Part shown: positions 34,573 through 42,264 of the stretch, piece after piece
Layout: the number at the start of each line of letters is the position of its first letter
Position numbering within the stretch: the first letter of the stretch is position 1
Source of the DNA: Rhizobium sp. R635
Lineage (GTDB): Bacteria > Pseudomonadota > Alphaproteobacteria > Rhizobiales > Rhizobiaceae
DNA length: 64,000 nt
Assembly: GCF_002211285.1 (NCBI RefSeq)
Contig: NZ_LOKX01000033.1
Span: 248,001-312,000 of the forward strand
Reading direction: 5' to 3'
Made by a program: the position numbers and the translations under genes
Notes under the pieces: generated by a model
Database searches by the model: none
Told to the model about the DNA's origin: nothing
The model's input: the letters and a program-made list of their open reading frames with translations, nothing else

Positions 34573-34802
34573 TTCTCTTTTATCAGTGTCGATTGCCATG
34601 CAATTTGCCGTTAGGGCAACATTGTTGACCGATCTCCGGTGATCACTCCTCTTCCCACATTCGAGCCACGCCTTGGCGGCGGTCATCATCGACGGGAAAT
34701 CCCCACTCATTATCGTGATGGTGCATGAATTCTGGAGTAGCGGCACACCAGCGGCAAACACGGTTGCCCGTCTGGACCTGAGATCGTCTCGGTCACCTGC
34801 TC
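34573..34802. other. Intergenic region with a possible decayed coding fragment
   Basis: About 230 bases between the tRNA and the YciI-like gene. On the minus strand an open frame reads PSMMTAAKAWLECGKRSDHR, faintly like DUF982 proteins that are common in rhizobia. It has no proper start or ribosome site and runs into the tRNA. If real, it is a remnant; I give it little weight. Confidence 0.2.
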
Positions 34803-35090
34803 TCACGGCTTGAGAAAGGCCAGGCGGTCATCCGTGCGGCCGGGCGCAATCTCGAGAATGTCAGCGGTGACGACATCTTCTGCAACGAAAGGGTCTTCTT
34901 GAATACGCGTTTCAAGATCGGCGCGGGATGTGTTGTGAGCGAGAACCACTCCGCCCGCGCTTGGCTGAACGCTTCCTGTCAGCAGGAAAATGCCCTCATC
35001 GAAGCCTTGCTTGATCCAGCTATTGTGTCCTTCCATCAAGGCAGGCGCTTTGGCTTTGTTGGCAGAGAATTTGAGTGTGACGACGAACAT
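34803..35090 (-). CDS. YciI-family protein
   Basis: A 95-residue protein with GAGGAG before its ATG. It shows the YciI fold markers: the N-terminal strand MFVVTLKFSANKAKAPAL, the catalytic-type His in LMEGHNSWIKQGFDEG, the GGVVLAHNTS strand and FVAEDVVTADILEIAP. YciI proteins are ferredoxin-like and resemble muconolactone isomerase/dehydrochlorinases; most have no assigned reaction. A rhizobial mosaic repeat lies 18 bases upstream, and tetR lies beyond it on the same strand. Confidence 0.82.
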   Translation of the reverse strand: MFVVTLKFSANKAKAPALMEGHNSWIKQGFDEGIFLLTGSVQPSAGGVVLAHNTSRADLETRIQEDPFVAEDVVTADILEIAPGRTDDRLAFLKP

Positions 35091-35107
35091 GGTGCTCCTC
35101 AGGAATT

Positions 35108-35213
35108 CTAGAGTAATTCCGCTTTTCTTCGAATCACGGAATTGCTCTATCTATTTGTTTTCACGCAATTCCGGACGCAAAACCGCTGCACACTTTTGCT
35201 GGAATTACTCTAG
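35108..35213. repeat. RIME-like rhizobial intergenic mosaic element
   Basis: A 106-base element with perfect 13-bp terminal inverted repeats (CTAGAGTAATTCC at 35108-35120 and its complement at 35201-35213). An inner pair GGAATTG/CAATTCC lies at 35138-35144 and 35166-35172. Size and double-palindrome layout agree with RIME-type elements known from rhizobia. The right end supplies the stop codon of the tetR gene. It has no coding capacity. Confidence 0.8.
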
Positions 35214-35809
35214 ACGGAAACGGTGTTTGGACGAGAGATTGGATCGGGTTGCTGCGCTGCCAGCCACTGGTCCATGTCTTCCACCTCACGGCGGACGAAC
35301 GCCTCGTCGCGGAAAGCGGTCGCGAGCGCCGCGACGCCCTGGCTCCGCATCAAGATGTGCATGCCGAGCCCATCGGCGTCGGTTTCACGGCCAAGTGCCG
35401 CAAACTGACACGACAGCCAATCCCGAAACAAAGTGAAAAGCTTGGCCGCATCGTTCTTGGCAATGTGATCGAGCTTGGCGAGTTCGTTGCAAAGCGTGCC
35501 GACCGGGCAGCCATACGCCATGATCTTCGCCTGGTTCACGATGAGGATATGGATGAAGCTACGGATACGTTCGGCGGCGGTTCCAGCCCCGGCCTCCCAT
35601 GCGTCGAGCATCTCCTTGGTCTTTGAAAGGCGATGTTCGATCACGGCACCGAGAATCTCGTCCTTCGTCCTGAAATGATAATAAAAGTTGCCCCGCGAAA
35701 GGCCGACGACTGCCGCGATGTCGGCGAAGGACGTAGCCTCGAAGCCTTTCTCATAAAAGAGCCGGTCGGCAGCCTCGATAATTTGCAGTCGTGTGGTCGC
35801 TGCCCCCAA
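35210..35809 (-). CDS. TetR-family transcriptional regulator
   Basis: A 199-residue TetR regulator that starts at a TTG (35809) with AAGGA eight bases upstream; no in-frame ATG fits. The helix-turn-helix is seen in ATSFADIAAVVGLSRGNFYYHFRTKDEIL (about residues 25-53 in two parts). The C-terminal ligand domain contains YGCPVGTLCNELAKLD, typical of the AcuR/YxaF-like group that senses small reactive compounds. Its stop codon lies in the RIME-like element. The likely target is the YciI gene downstream or its own promoter. Confidence 0.88.
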   Translation of the reverse strand: MGAATTRLQIIEAADRLFYEKGFEATSFADIAAVVGLSRGNFYYHFRTKDEILGAVIEHRLSKTKEMLDAWEAGAGTAAERIRSFIHILIVNQAKIMAYGCPVGTLCNELAKLDHIAKNDAAKLFTLFRDWLSCQFAALGRETDADGLGMHILMRSQGVAALATAFRDEAFVRREVEDMDQWLAAQQPDPISRPNTVSV

Positions 35810-35876
35810 GTGTTGGTTCCTTCATTTTCGTCAACGCGCTTCTCGGCGCCGTAGGACGACTGCCCTAATGAAGTTT

Positions 35877-35894
35877 CTAGGACAATCGACCTAG
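35877..35894. promoter_or_regulatory. Possible TetR operator
   Basis: CTAGG and CCTAG flank eight bases (35877-35881 and 35890-35894), about 70 bases upstream of the tetR start. The arms are short, so this could be chance. Position alone suggests an operator. Confidence 0.25.
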
Positions 35895-36029
35895 GGAAGT
35901 CAAGGGCAGGGCTCTCCAGGCAGTGGCAACCCTCATTCCCTGGCCGATCGAGCAGGGGGTATGTGGCCGGTTGCAATCTCCAGAGGCAGCCTATACCGTC
36001 GCAGCACGTTGCCATTTCGACATTGAACG

Positions 36030-36500
36030 ATGATCATTTTTCTCCGTATCTTCTGCGCCGTATTGTGGCGTTCGATTTTGGTGTTGGTGCTCAACACTCT
36101 AGTCACTTACTGGCTGTCTCATCTGGCCGGCTCGCTGCTCGTACAGACCGATTTTTTGGTCAAGGCGCGGCTCTCGCTCTGGTTCTTGCCTGCCGGGATC
36201 ATCTTTGCGGTGCTTGCTGCGCGGGTCGGAAATGCCGATAGCGTGCTGCTGGAAAAAAGATCGCCGATGTCGTTTGCTCAATGGGGGCAAACTTACGGCT
36301 CCCTGGCGGGGTGCGCGTTTCTGATCGTGATGATCACCTGCGTTGCGGCGCTCGTCGCGGAAACCGATGTTTGGCTTGGTCTGCGCACCCTGCTGCCGCT
36401 CCCCATGTTTCTGCTTTTCTGGATCGCGGTGTCTGTTTGGCAGGCGAAATCGCTCAGCGTCCACGCCAGGAACAATGAGCGGCTTTCTCCACCAGCCTAG
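36030..36500 (+). CDS. Integral membrane protein of unknown function
   Basis: A 156-residue protein with about four hydrophobic segments (roughly residues 5-30, 47-66, 92-112 and 120-140). It carries Trp- and Arg-rich boundaries and no recognised motif. The ribosome site is weak. Reading continues without a gap to the lipoprotein gene 68 bases downstream. I do not recognise a family. Continuous hydrophobic patterning supports a real gene, though conservation is untested. Confidence 0.55.
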   Translation: MIIFLRIFCAVLWRSILVLVLNTLVTYWLSHLAGSLLVQTDFLVKARLSLWFLPAGIIFAVLAARVGNADSVLLEKRSPMSFAQWGQTYGSLAGCAFLIVMITCVAALVAETDVWLGLRTLLPLPMFLLFWIAVSVWQAKSLSVHARNNERLSPPA

Positions 36501-36567
36501 CTTCGCGCAACCTTCCTCATGTATTGGCGGGTCGATGATCTCAGAGGCGCTTCAGCCGGAGGAATGC

Positions 36568-36888
36568 ATGGCGGTGGGAATTTTTCGGGCCTTGGGTGTC
36601 GTGGCCATGATGACGGCTCTTGCCGGCTGCATCGACCATGCCAACGAGCCCGTGCTCTTGGCCATTGGTGTGCCGGTCAATCCGCCCGCGGTCGCGAACA
36701 GCATCTGCGTGACCGACGGCAACGCCATGTATAACGAGGCGAAGAGGCAATATGAGCTGCGCGCCCAACTGACGGGATATGCTCAAGCCGACGCGCTGGA
36801 AGCGGAAACGATCGCGCGCGCCGCGGCCCACAGGCAATATGCGGCCTGCATCTCCGGCCAGGGCTACCGGACATTATACGCGAATTGA
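36568..36888 (+). CDS. Small lipoprotein of unknown function
   Basis: The ATG at 36568 follows GGAGGA closely; longer readings of the same frame lack a start signal. The product has 106 residues: a lipoprotein signal MAVGIFRALGVVAMMTALAGC with lipidated Cys21. It is followed by a mature part with three more Cys and an Ala/Gln/Glu-rich helix (AKRQYELRAQLTGYAQADAL). It would sit in the outer or inner membrane facing the periplasm. I do not recognise the family. Confidence 0.7.
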   Translation: MAVGIFRALGVVAMMTALAGCIDHANEPVLLAIGVPVNPPAVANSICVTDGNAMYNEAKRQYELRAQLTGYAQADALEAETIARAAAHRQYAACISGQGYRTLYAN

Positions 36889-37089
36889 GAACGCAGAATT
36901 CACGTTTTGGGGCAAGCCTGCCTGAAGGCTCTTCGAACGCTTCTTCCAATCGCGACTTTTCACGTTTTTGAGCGATTCAATCACGCCGGATCGCTTGCAA
37001 TCACGAGTTTTGGAAGTTGCGCCGAATGGCGGAACCCGGCAGGCCGGGAAGGCATTTTCCTGACATAAATCCACGAAGGAGGGTTTATC

Positions 37090-37461
37090 ATGAAAATGTC
37101 CAGTCTTGTTTTCTCCACTGCCTCGATCTGTGCCGTTCTTGCTCTCGCGCCGGCCCTTCCGGCCCAGGCAGCGCCCGCCCAATTGGCTTCGGCGCCTGCC
37201 GTCGTCGACGTAAAAATGGTGCAGAATGAAGCGCATGCCGGCATTTGGCACGGCTATCGAGGCTTCCGTACCGAACATCCCGGAACCCGCCGCCATTCCG
37301 ACGGCTATTGGTATCCGCTTGCCGCATTCAGCGTCGAGGCCGGCACCACGGGCTCCATCGTCCGCCTGCCGGTGAACAGGCCGGCACCTCCGACAATGTG
37401 CAACCCTACGTTTTCGGGATCGATCGGTCCCGGCAGCATGCCCTGCGATAACGGCTATTGA
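37090..37461 (+). CDS. Small secreted protein with C-terminal cysteine pair
   Basis: A strong AAGGAGG precedes the ATG. The product has 123 residues: a signal peptide (about residues 1-27, ending PAQAAPAQ), then GIWHGYRGFRTEHPGTRRH (a His/Gly-rich stretch), TTGSI near residue 88, and a C-terminal MCNPTFSGSIGPGSMPCDNGY-type tail with two Cys. A terminator follows. The next gene encodes a protein of similar design. Function unknown; secretion to periplasm or outside is inferred from the signal peptide. Confidence 0.75.
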   Translation: MKMSSLVFSTASICAVLALAPALPAQAAPAQLASAPAVVDVKMVQNEAHAGIWHGYRGFRTEHPGTRRHSDGYWYPLAAFSVEAGTTGSIVRLPVNRPAPPTMCNPTFSGSIGPGSMPCDNGY

Positions 37462-37474
37462 GCCGGCAAATGAA

Positions 37475-37500
37475 AGAGGCGGCGAGGAGCCGCCTTTTTC
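37475..37500 (+). terminator. Terminator after the first small secreted protein gene
   Basis: AGGCGGC at 37477-37483 and GCCGCCT at 37489-37495 with a GAGGA loop, followed by TTTT. Confidence 0.85.
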
Positions 37501-37615
37501 ATTGTCGAGGCGCCGCTCACATGTTTGTGACCTCCCTGGAGACGCCGTGGAATGTGACAAATCCGCTTCCTAACTCGTCGGCGTAAATTCCGTAAATCCT
37601 CCCAAGGAGACGACA

Positions 37616-37921
37616 ATGACCACTATCTTCAAGAGCGGCCTGACGGCCGTTGCCTTCGGCGCAATCCTCGGCCTCTCGGCTTTCTCGGCCGGGGCGGCTC
37701 CCCTTCAGTCGAGCGCGGTCGAACAGCCTGCTGCCGAGCGTCCGCTTGCCCAGGAGGGCGCCAGGATTCAGCACGACAGGAGCACGACCGGTTCGATCGG
37801 TCAGCGCGGCTCGGACAATGCGGGATCGCCCACGCCTTACATGATGAACCCGAAGAAGCCGCTGAACATGGATTGCAAACTCGGCTTCAACCCGACCAGC
37901 AGTTCCAGCTGCAACTACTGA
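37616..37921 (+). CDS. Small secreted protein, second of a related pair
   Basis: AAGGAG precedes the ATG. The product has 101 residues: a signal peptide (about residues 1-27, SAFSAGAAP), a Gln/Glu/Arg-rich middle, the STTGSIGQRG motif near residue 56, and a tail CKLGFNPTSSSSCNY with two Cys. The TTGSI motif and two-Cys Asn-Tyr ending are shared with the gene upstream, so the two may be diverged paralogues. Each has its own ribosome site and terminator, hence probably its own promoter. Function unknown. Confidence 0.72.
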   Translation: MTTIFKSGLTAVAFGAILGLSAFSAGAAPLQSSAVEQPAAERPLAQEGARIQHDRSTTGSIGQRGSDNAGSPTPYMMNPKKPLNMDCKLGFNPTSSSSCNY

Positions 37922-37942
37922 GGACGTTGCGGCGTTTCTCTG

Positions 37943-37968
37943 AAGGCGGTCTCAGGACCGCCTTTTTC
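37943..37968 (+). terminator. Terminator after the second small secreted protein gene
   Basis: AGGCGGTC at 37944-37951 and GACCGCCT at 37956-37963, loop TCAG, then TTTT. The stop codon of the opposing SDR gene lies in the loop (37952-37954). Confidence 0.85.
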
Positions 37969-38923
37969 GCTCCTCGAAGGTGGGGAGTTCTGCGTCCAGG
38001 CAAACACCCGTCAGCCGTTCCGAAACATCCCACAGCCTGCGCCAGACCGCCCTCTCACGCCCGGCCGGAGCGATCTTTGCGCGTGACGGCGAACCTTTCA
38101 TTTCATAAAAACCGTCCGGACCGTACATGACGCCGCCCTCCGCCTGGGTTGCCGTCGCTGCAAACAAGGTGGGAAGCGCACCCGCCGCCGCCGATTGCGA
38201 GGCGACCGGGCCCAGCTGCTCGCTGAGCCGCTGGATGAGGACGGGGCCTTCCTTGCCCATTCGAGGCCCGGCGCTCTGCAGGCCGGTCATGGCAAAACCC
38301 GGATGCGCGGCGTTGCTCTTCAGGTGCCAGCCGCGGCGGCGCGCGAGATCGTCGAGCTCCAGCGCCAGCATCAGCGTCGCAAGTTTCGATTGGCAATAGG
38401 CGACCCACGGCCGGTAGTGCCGCTCGGATTGCAGGTCGTCGAAATTGATCCTGCCGGAGCGATGCGCCAGGCTGCTGACGGTGACGACGCGCGGCGCGGG
38501 CGCGGCGAGCACGATCGGCAGCAACCGCAAGGTCAGCGCGAAATGGCCGAAATAATTGGCGCCGAGCTGCATCTCGAACCCGTCCTCCGTCATATATCGC
38601 GTCGGGATCGCCATGACGCCGGCGTTGTTGATCAGAAGATCGATCTGCGGCGCAGTAGCGGCAATGCGCTCGGCGCAATTGGCGACCGAGGCAAGGCTTG
38701 CGAGGTCGAGGGGTTCGAAGCGGATTTCCGCCCGCGGATGGGCGGCACGGATCTCGGCAACCACCGCCGCGCCCTTCTCCACATTGCGCGACGCGATGAT
38801 GACGCGGGCGCCGGCTCCGGCCACGGCCTTGGCCGTCTCGTAGCCGAGGCCGCTGGTGGCGCCGGTGATGATGGCGGTACGGCCGGATTGATCCGGTATC
38901 TGATCGGTGGTCCAACTGCTCAT
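37952..38923 (-). CDS. Short-chain dehydrogenase/reductase
   Basis: A 323-residue SDR from ATG 38923 (MSSWTTDQIPDQSGRTAIIT), with GAGGA upstream. The cofactor motif TGATSGLGYE lies near residue 20, NNAGVMA near residue 98, and the catalytic YCQSK with the preceding Ser (VSSLAHRSG). Length and the C-terminal FYEMKGSPSRAKIAPAGRE place it with the retinol dehydrogenase/WW-oxidoreductase-like group, often NADP-dependent and of unknown substrate. It converges on the small secreted protein genes and is divergent from the methyltransferase. Confidence 0.88.
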   Translation of the reverse strand: MSSWTTDQIPDQSGRTAIITGATSGLGYETAKAVAGAGARVIIASRNVEKGAAVVAEIRAAHPRAEIRFEPLDLASLASVANCAERIAATAPQIDLLINNAGVMAIPTRYMTEDGFEMQLGANYFGHFALTLRLLPIVLAAPAPRVVTVSSLAHRSGRINFDDLQSERHYRPWVAYCQSKLATLMLALELDDLARRRGWHLKSNAAHPGFAMTGLQSAGPRMGKEGPVLIQRLSEQLGPVASQSAAAGALPTLFAATATQAEGGVMYGPDGFYEMKGSPSRAKIAPAGRERAVWRRLWDVSERLTGVCLDAELPTFEERKRRS

Positions 38924-39160
38924 CTCAGTGTTCCTCATTCGAAGCCGCAGATGCCGTCGCGCCATTTTTCGTCGTGTGCACCAACATAAATATTGCACTA
39001 AATGCAAAAATACAATAGATACAAAAATGCGCTGATTGCCTTTTGCGGGAGCGCATGGGAGATATCTATGCAGAGCGATTGTCGGTTTGCCTTGGAATTG
39101 CCATGCTCGGCGCGATGGTCGCATTCATAATCAATCGAATTTCAGACGGGTGGGATAATC

Positions 39161-39832
39161 ATGATCGCAAAGACCGCATGCTCGGATTTCCTGCATTTTT
39201 TTCGCTCCTGGGTGAGTAACCCGCTTCGGGTCGCCGCCATCGCGCCGTCGGGCGATTCACTTGCCAGGATCATGACCAGCGAAATCGCGGCGCTGGACGG
39301 GCCGATCATCGAGCTTGGTCCGGGGACGGGCGTTTTCACCCGGGCGCTTCTGGCGCGCGGCGTCAGCGAATCCGATCTGACGCTGATCGAATACGGCCCG
39401 GAATTCATCGGCGCCCTGCAGGCCCGTTTTCCGGCCGCGCGCGTCCTGCAGATGGATGCCGCCCATCTCGCCCAGGCCGACCTCTACGAGGGCGAGCCGG
39501 TTGGCGCCGTCGTCAGCGGCCTGCCGCTGCTGTCCATGTCGCCGCTCAAGATCGCTTCGATCCTTGCCGCCGCCTTCACCTATATGCGGCCGGGCGGGGC
39601 CGTCTATCAGTTTACCTATGGCCCGCGCTGCCCGGTGCCGCGGCCGATCCTCGATCGCCTGGGCCTGAAGGCCGTGCGCATCGGCGGCACGGTGCGTAAC
39701 CTGCCGCCGGCCTCCGTCTACAGAATTTCCCGCCGCAAGCCGCTGGAGCTCTCGCGCGAGCGCCTGAGGTATCGTAGCAGCGAAACCGAGATAGAGGATA
39801 TCGCCGCCTTTTCCGACGAAGCGGGCGGCTGA
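39161..39832 (+). CDS. PmtA-like class I SAM-dependent methyltransferase
   Basis: A 223-residue methyltransferase. Motif I is IIELGPGTGVFTRALLARGV near residues 49-68, the form seen in rhizobial phosphatidylethanolamine N-methyltransferase PmtA. FLRSW-like FFRSWVSNPLRVAAIAPS at the N terminus, VVSGLPLLSM and YQFTYGPRCPVPRPIL also resemble PmtA. It may methylate phospholipids toward phosphatidylcholine, but could be a paralogue with another amine substrate. The C-terminal 30 residues are charged and not part of the core. tetR follows 20 bases downstream. Confidence 0.72.
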   Translation: MIAKTACSDFLHFFRSWVSNPLRVAAIAPSGDSLARIMTSEIAALDGPIIELGPGTGVFTRALLARGVSESDLTLIEYGPEFIGALQARFPAARVLQMDAAHLAQADLYEGEPVGAVVSGLPLLSMSPLKIASILAAAFTYMRPGGAVYQFTYGPRCPVPRPILDRLGLKAVRIGGTVRNLPPASVYRISRRKPLELSRERLRYRSSETEIEDIAAFSDEAGG

Positions 39833-39852
39833 ACACATGATGCCGGGCAGGA

Positions 39853-40488
39853 ATGGCTGAGAGCAAGCGGACGCAATCGACGGAAGGCAGGCGGGAGCGC
39901 AAACGGCGGCAGACGCGCGAGCGCATTGAGCAGGCCGCCATGACCCTCTTCCTGGAGCGTGGCTTCGACGCCACGACGATCGAGGATATCACCGAGGCAG
40001 CCGACGTCTCCAAGCGCAGCTTCTTCGATTATTTCCCGTCCAAGGAAGAGGTCGTTTTCGCCTGGCAGGATTCCTTTGCCGATCGCCTGATGGCGGCGGT
40101 CGCGGCAAGGCCCGCGGAAGAATCTTCCATCGAGGCGGTGGAGGCGGCAATGATCGCAACCTTCATCGCGTCCATAGACGAGAGCAGCCTGGCGATTCAT
40201 GAACTCATTCTCTCCACTCCCGCGCTGAAGGCCCGTGATCAGCTGAAATATGCCAGGCTCGAACAGAAGCTCGCCGAGGCGCTGCTTCTGCGCAAGAAAA
40301 ACGTTCCCGGCGAGGCCCCCCGCATGCGCGTCCTTGCGGCGATCGTGATCGGCGCGATGCGCGTCGGTAGTGAACGCTGGCAGCAGCGCCCGCCGGGCGC
40401 CTCGCTGCAGGATTTCGCCCGTGAGACCGTTGCCGGGCTTTGGAAGATACTGGCGGAATTCGGCGACGAGGCGAAGACCAGGCTTTGA
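39853..40488 (+). CDS. TetR-family transcriptional regulator
   Basis: A 211-residue TetR regulator. A basic N-terminal stretch (GRRERKRRQTRERIEQAAM) leads into the helix-turn-helix ATTIEDITEAADVSKRSFFDYFPSKEEVV. The recognition helix ends FFDYF, as in the AcrR/MftR-like group. The ligand domain is unremarkable. It follows the PmtA-like gene by 20 bases and is probably cotranscribed; the divergent SDR is another possible target. Confidence 0.88.
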   Translation: MAESKRTQSTEGRRERKRRQTRERIEQAAMTLFLERGFDATTIEDITEAADVSKRSFFDYFPSKEEVVFAWQDSFADRLMAAVAARPAEESSIEAVEAAMIATFIASIDESSLAIHELILSTPALKARDQLKYARLEQKLAEALLLRKKNVPGEAPRMRVLAAIVIGAMRVGSERWQQRPPGASLQDFARETVAGLWKILAEFGDEAKTRL

Positions 40489-40774
40489 CGCAGGTCATCC
40501 GACGATCGGCATGATCGCCCAGTCGTTCACCCAGATGAGACGAAGGCGCTCCCGAGCCGAGTTCAATTTTCCGCGCCATCACTGTTATCCGGTCGGCTCC
40601 ATCCTATATCTGCAAGCGTCGCAGCCGCCACATTCCCAACATCACCTCGATGGGCGGTCATCACCATGCCGGCATCGCTTTTCACTACGGCAGCAAACTC
40701 GAAACTTGCGTTTCTCAAAAGCGTGCCTTCGCCGACGATTTTGAATGATTTCATTGATCAAGAGAGGAAAGATC
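40489..40774. other. Intergenic region before the aldo/keto reductase, no gene seen
   Basis: About 285 bases with no supported coding frame, repeat or hairpin. The only clear signal is GAGGA ahead of the aldo/keto reductase ATG. Confidence 0.4.
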
Positions 40775-41656
40775 ATGTCCAGTCATAACGCAGCCAAGTC
40801 GGGCACCTTCAGGATCGGCGGCGATATCGAGATTAATCGTCTCGGTTTCGGCGCCATGCGCGTCACCGGAGAAGGCATCTGGGGCGAGCCGGCCGACCAT
40901 GCCGAGTCCATCCGAACGCTGAAGCGCCTGCCGGAACTCGGCGTCAACTTCATCGATACGGCCGATTCCTACGGTCCGGATGTCTCCGAATGGCTGATCA
41001 AGGAGGCCCTGCATCCCTATGGCGCCAAGTCCGTCGTCGCCACCAAGGGCGGGCTGACCCGCCACGGCCCCAATATCTGGCTGCCGGTCGGCCGGCCCGA
41101 ATATCTCATCCAGCAGGCGCATAAGAGCCTGCGCAATCTCGGGGTTGAGCAGATCGATCTCTGGCAGCTTCACCGCATCGACCCGAAGGTGCCGGCCAAG
41201 GAGCAATTCGACGCGATCAAATCGCTGCTCGATGCCGGCCTCATCCGCCACGCGGGTCTGAGCGAAGTGTCGGTTGCCGACATCGAGGCGGCCTCGAAGC
41301 ATTTCAAGGTCGCAACGGTCCAGAACCGCTACAATCTCGTCGATCGCACCAGCGAGGACGTGCTTGATTACTGCGCCAAGCACAATATCGGCTTCATCCC
41401 GTGGTATCCGCTCGCCGCCGGCGATCTCGCCAAGCCGGGCTCGCTGCTCGATACGATCGCCAGGAAGCACAATGCCGCGCCGAGCCAGATCGCGCTCGCC
41501 TGGGTGCTGAAGCGCAGCCCGGTCATGCTGCCGATCCCCGGTACCTCGAAGGTCAAACACCTCGAGGAAAATGTCGCGGCGGTTGAGATCACGCTGTCGG
41601 AAGAGGAATTCTCGGCACTGGACGCTGAGGGTCGGAAGGTCTTCAAGGCGGCTTGA
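40775..41656 (+). CDS. Aldo/keto reductase
   Basis: A 293-residue AKR from ATG 40775 (MSSHNAAKSGTFRIGGDIEI), with GAGGA six bases upstream; a longer frame is rejected. The catalytic tetrad is in place: Asp and Tyr in FIDTADSYGPDVSE, Lys in VVATKGGL, and His in DLWQLHRIDP. The C-terminal PIPGTSKVKHLEENV binds NADPH. It resembles oxidoreductases of the YghZ/Tas or pyridoxal reductase-like groups; the substrate is unknown. Confidence 0.88.
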   Translation: MSSHNAAKSGTFRIGGDIEINRLGFGAMRVTGEGIWGEPADHAESIRTLKRLPELGVNFIDTADSYGPDVSEWLIKEALHPYGAKSVVATKGGLTRHGPNIWLPVGRPEYLIQQAHKSLRNLGVEQIDLWQLHRIDPKVPAKEQFDAIKSLLDAGLIRHAGLSEVSVADIEAASKHFKVATVQNRYNLVDRTSEDVLDYCAKHNIGFIPWYPLAAGDLAKPGSLLDTIARKHNAAPSQIALAWVLKRSPVMLPIPGTSKVKHLEENVAAVEITLSEEEFSALDAEGRKVFKAA

Positions 41657-41703
41657 GGGGCAATGCAAGCTTGCGGCTGCTGTTGCGTTTGTGCGTGTCA
41701 ATT

Positions 41704-41880
41704 GCCCCTCACCCTAACCCTCTCCCCGCTTGCGGGGCGAGGGGACGTGCCCTGCGAGAGGTCGGTGGGGAACGGAAAGGGTGCGGCATGGTCCCTTCGC
41801 CCCGTTTACGGGGGTCCGAAGGACGGGTCGAGACCCGTGGCTCGCCCCGGTCGGTGCCGGCAGGCGGATGAGGGGCTACC
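41704..41880. repeat. Dispersed GC-rich intergenic repeat
   Basis: CCCCGC/GCGGGG hairpin arms (41724-41729 and 41732-41737) open the block. It ends in GGTGCCGGCAGG followed by CGGATGAGGGG at 41853-41875. That 23-base end is found again, in reverse orientation, at 62944-62966, so this is a member of a repeat family. The region 41657-42039 contains no supported gene. Confidence 0.6.
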
Positions 41881-42040
41881 CCGCTGCCGCATCTTTCGAC
41901 AAACTTTGACCATCCGGTCAAAGATGCTGCAAAATGAGGCGTCGACTTGGCGTTTTGAGGGCAAGCATTGCGCGCAGCGCATTGCTGCATTGCGGTAATT
42001 TCGCTATTCCCGATCAAATGAATGGGGTATCACTATCTTC

Positions 42041-42164
42041 GTAAGCAGCGCACTCCTCCTCCCAAGCGCTCTTACATCGGACTGACAACACTCCTCCTCC
42101 CAGTTGTCAGTCAGGATCAAGAGCCTGGCGCACCTCCTCCCGCGCCAGGCTCTTTTCTTTTTCC
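42041..42164 (+). ncRNA. Alpha-r14/NfeR1-type small RNA with three anti-Shine-Dalgarno loops
   Basis: Three consecutive hairpins. First, GTAAG-c-AGCGC at 42041-42051 pairs with GCGCTCTTAC at 42066-42075. Second, a perfect 9-bp stem ACTGACAAC (42081-42089)/GTTGTCAGT (42103-42111). Third, an 11-bp perfect stem GAGCCTGGCGC (42121-42131)/GCGCCAGGCTC (42142-42152), followed by TTTTCTTTTT. Each loop carries CTCCTCC (CTCCTCCTCCC in the first two, CCTCCTCCC in the third), complementary to Shine-Dalgarno sequences. Total length is about 125 bases with an intrinsic terminator. This matches alpha-r14 family sRNAs (NfeR1 of Sinorhizobium meliloti) as I remember them. The 5' end is inferred from the first stem. 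Confidence 0.85.
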
Positions 42165-42264
42165 GCTCAAGCTTTCCATCTCATCCGGTTTGACTCGGCA
42201 AGCGTCGTCGGACTATTTGAACGGGCGCCTCCTGTCCGGTGCGCGCACCGGTTGGAGTTTGGCC

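Noticed and set aside
34496..36500. Genomic island inserted at tRNA-Arg
   Set aside because: Accessory-like genes follow the tRNA, but I saw no integrase gene and no direct repeat of the tRNA 3' end.
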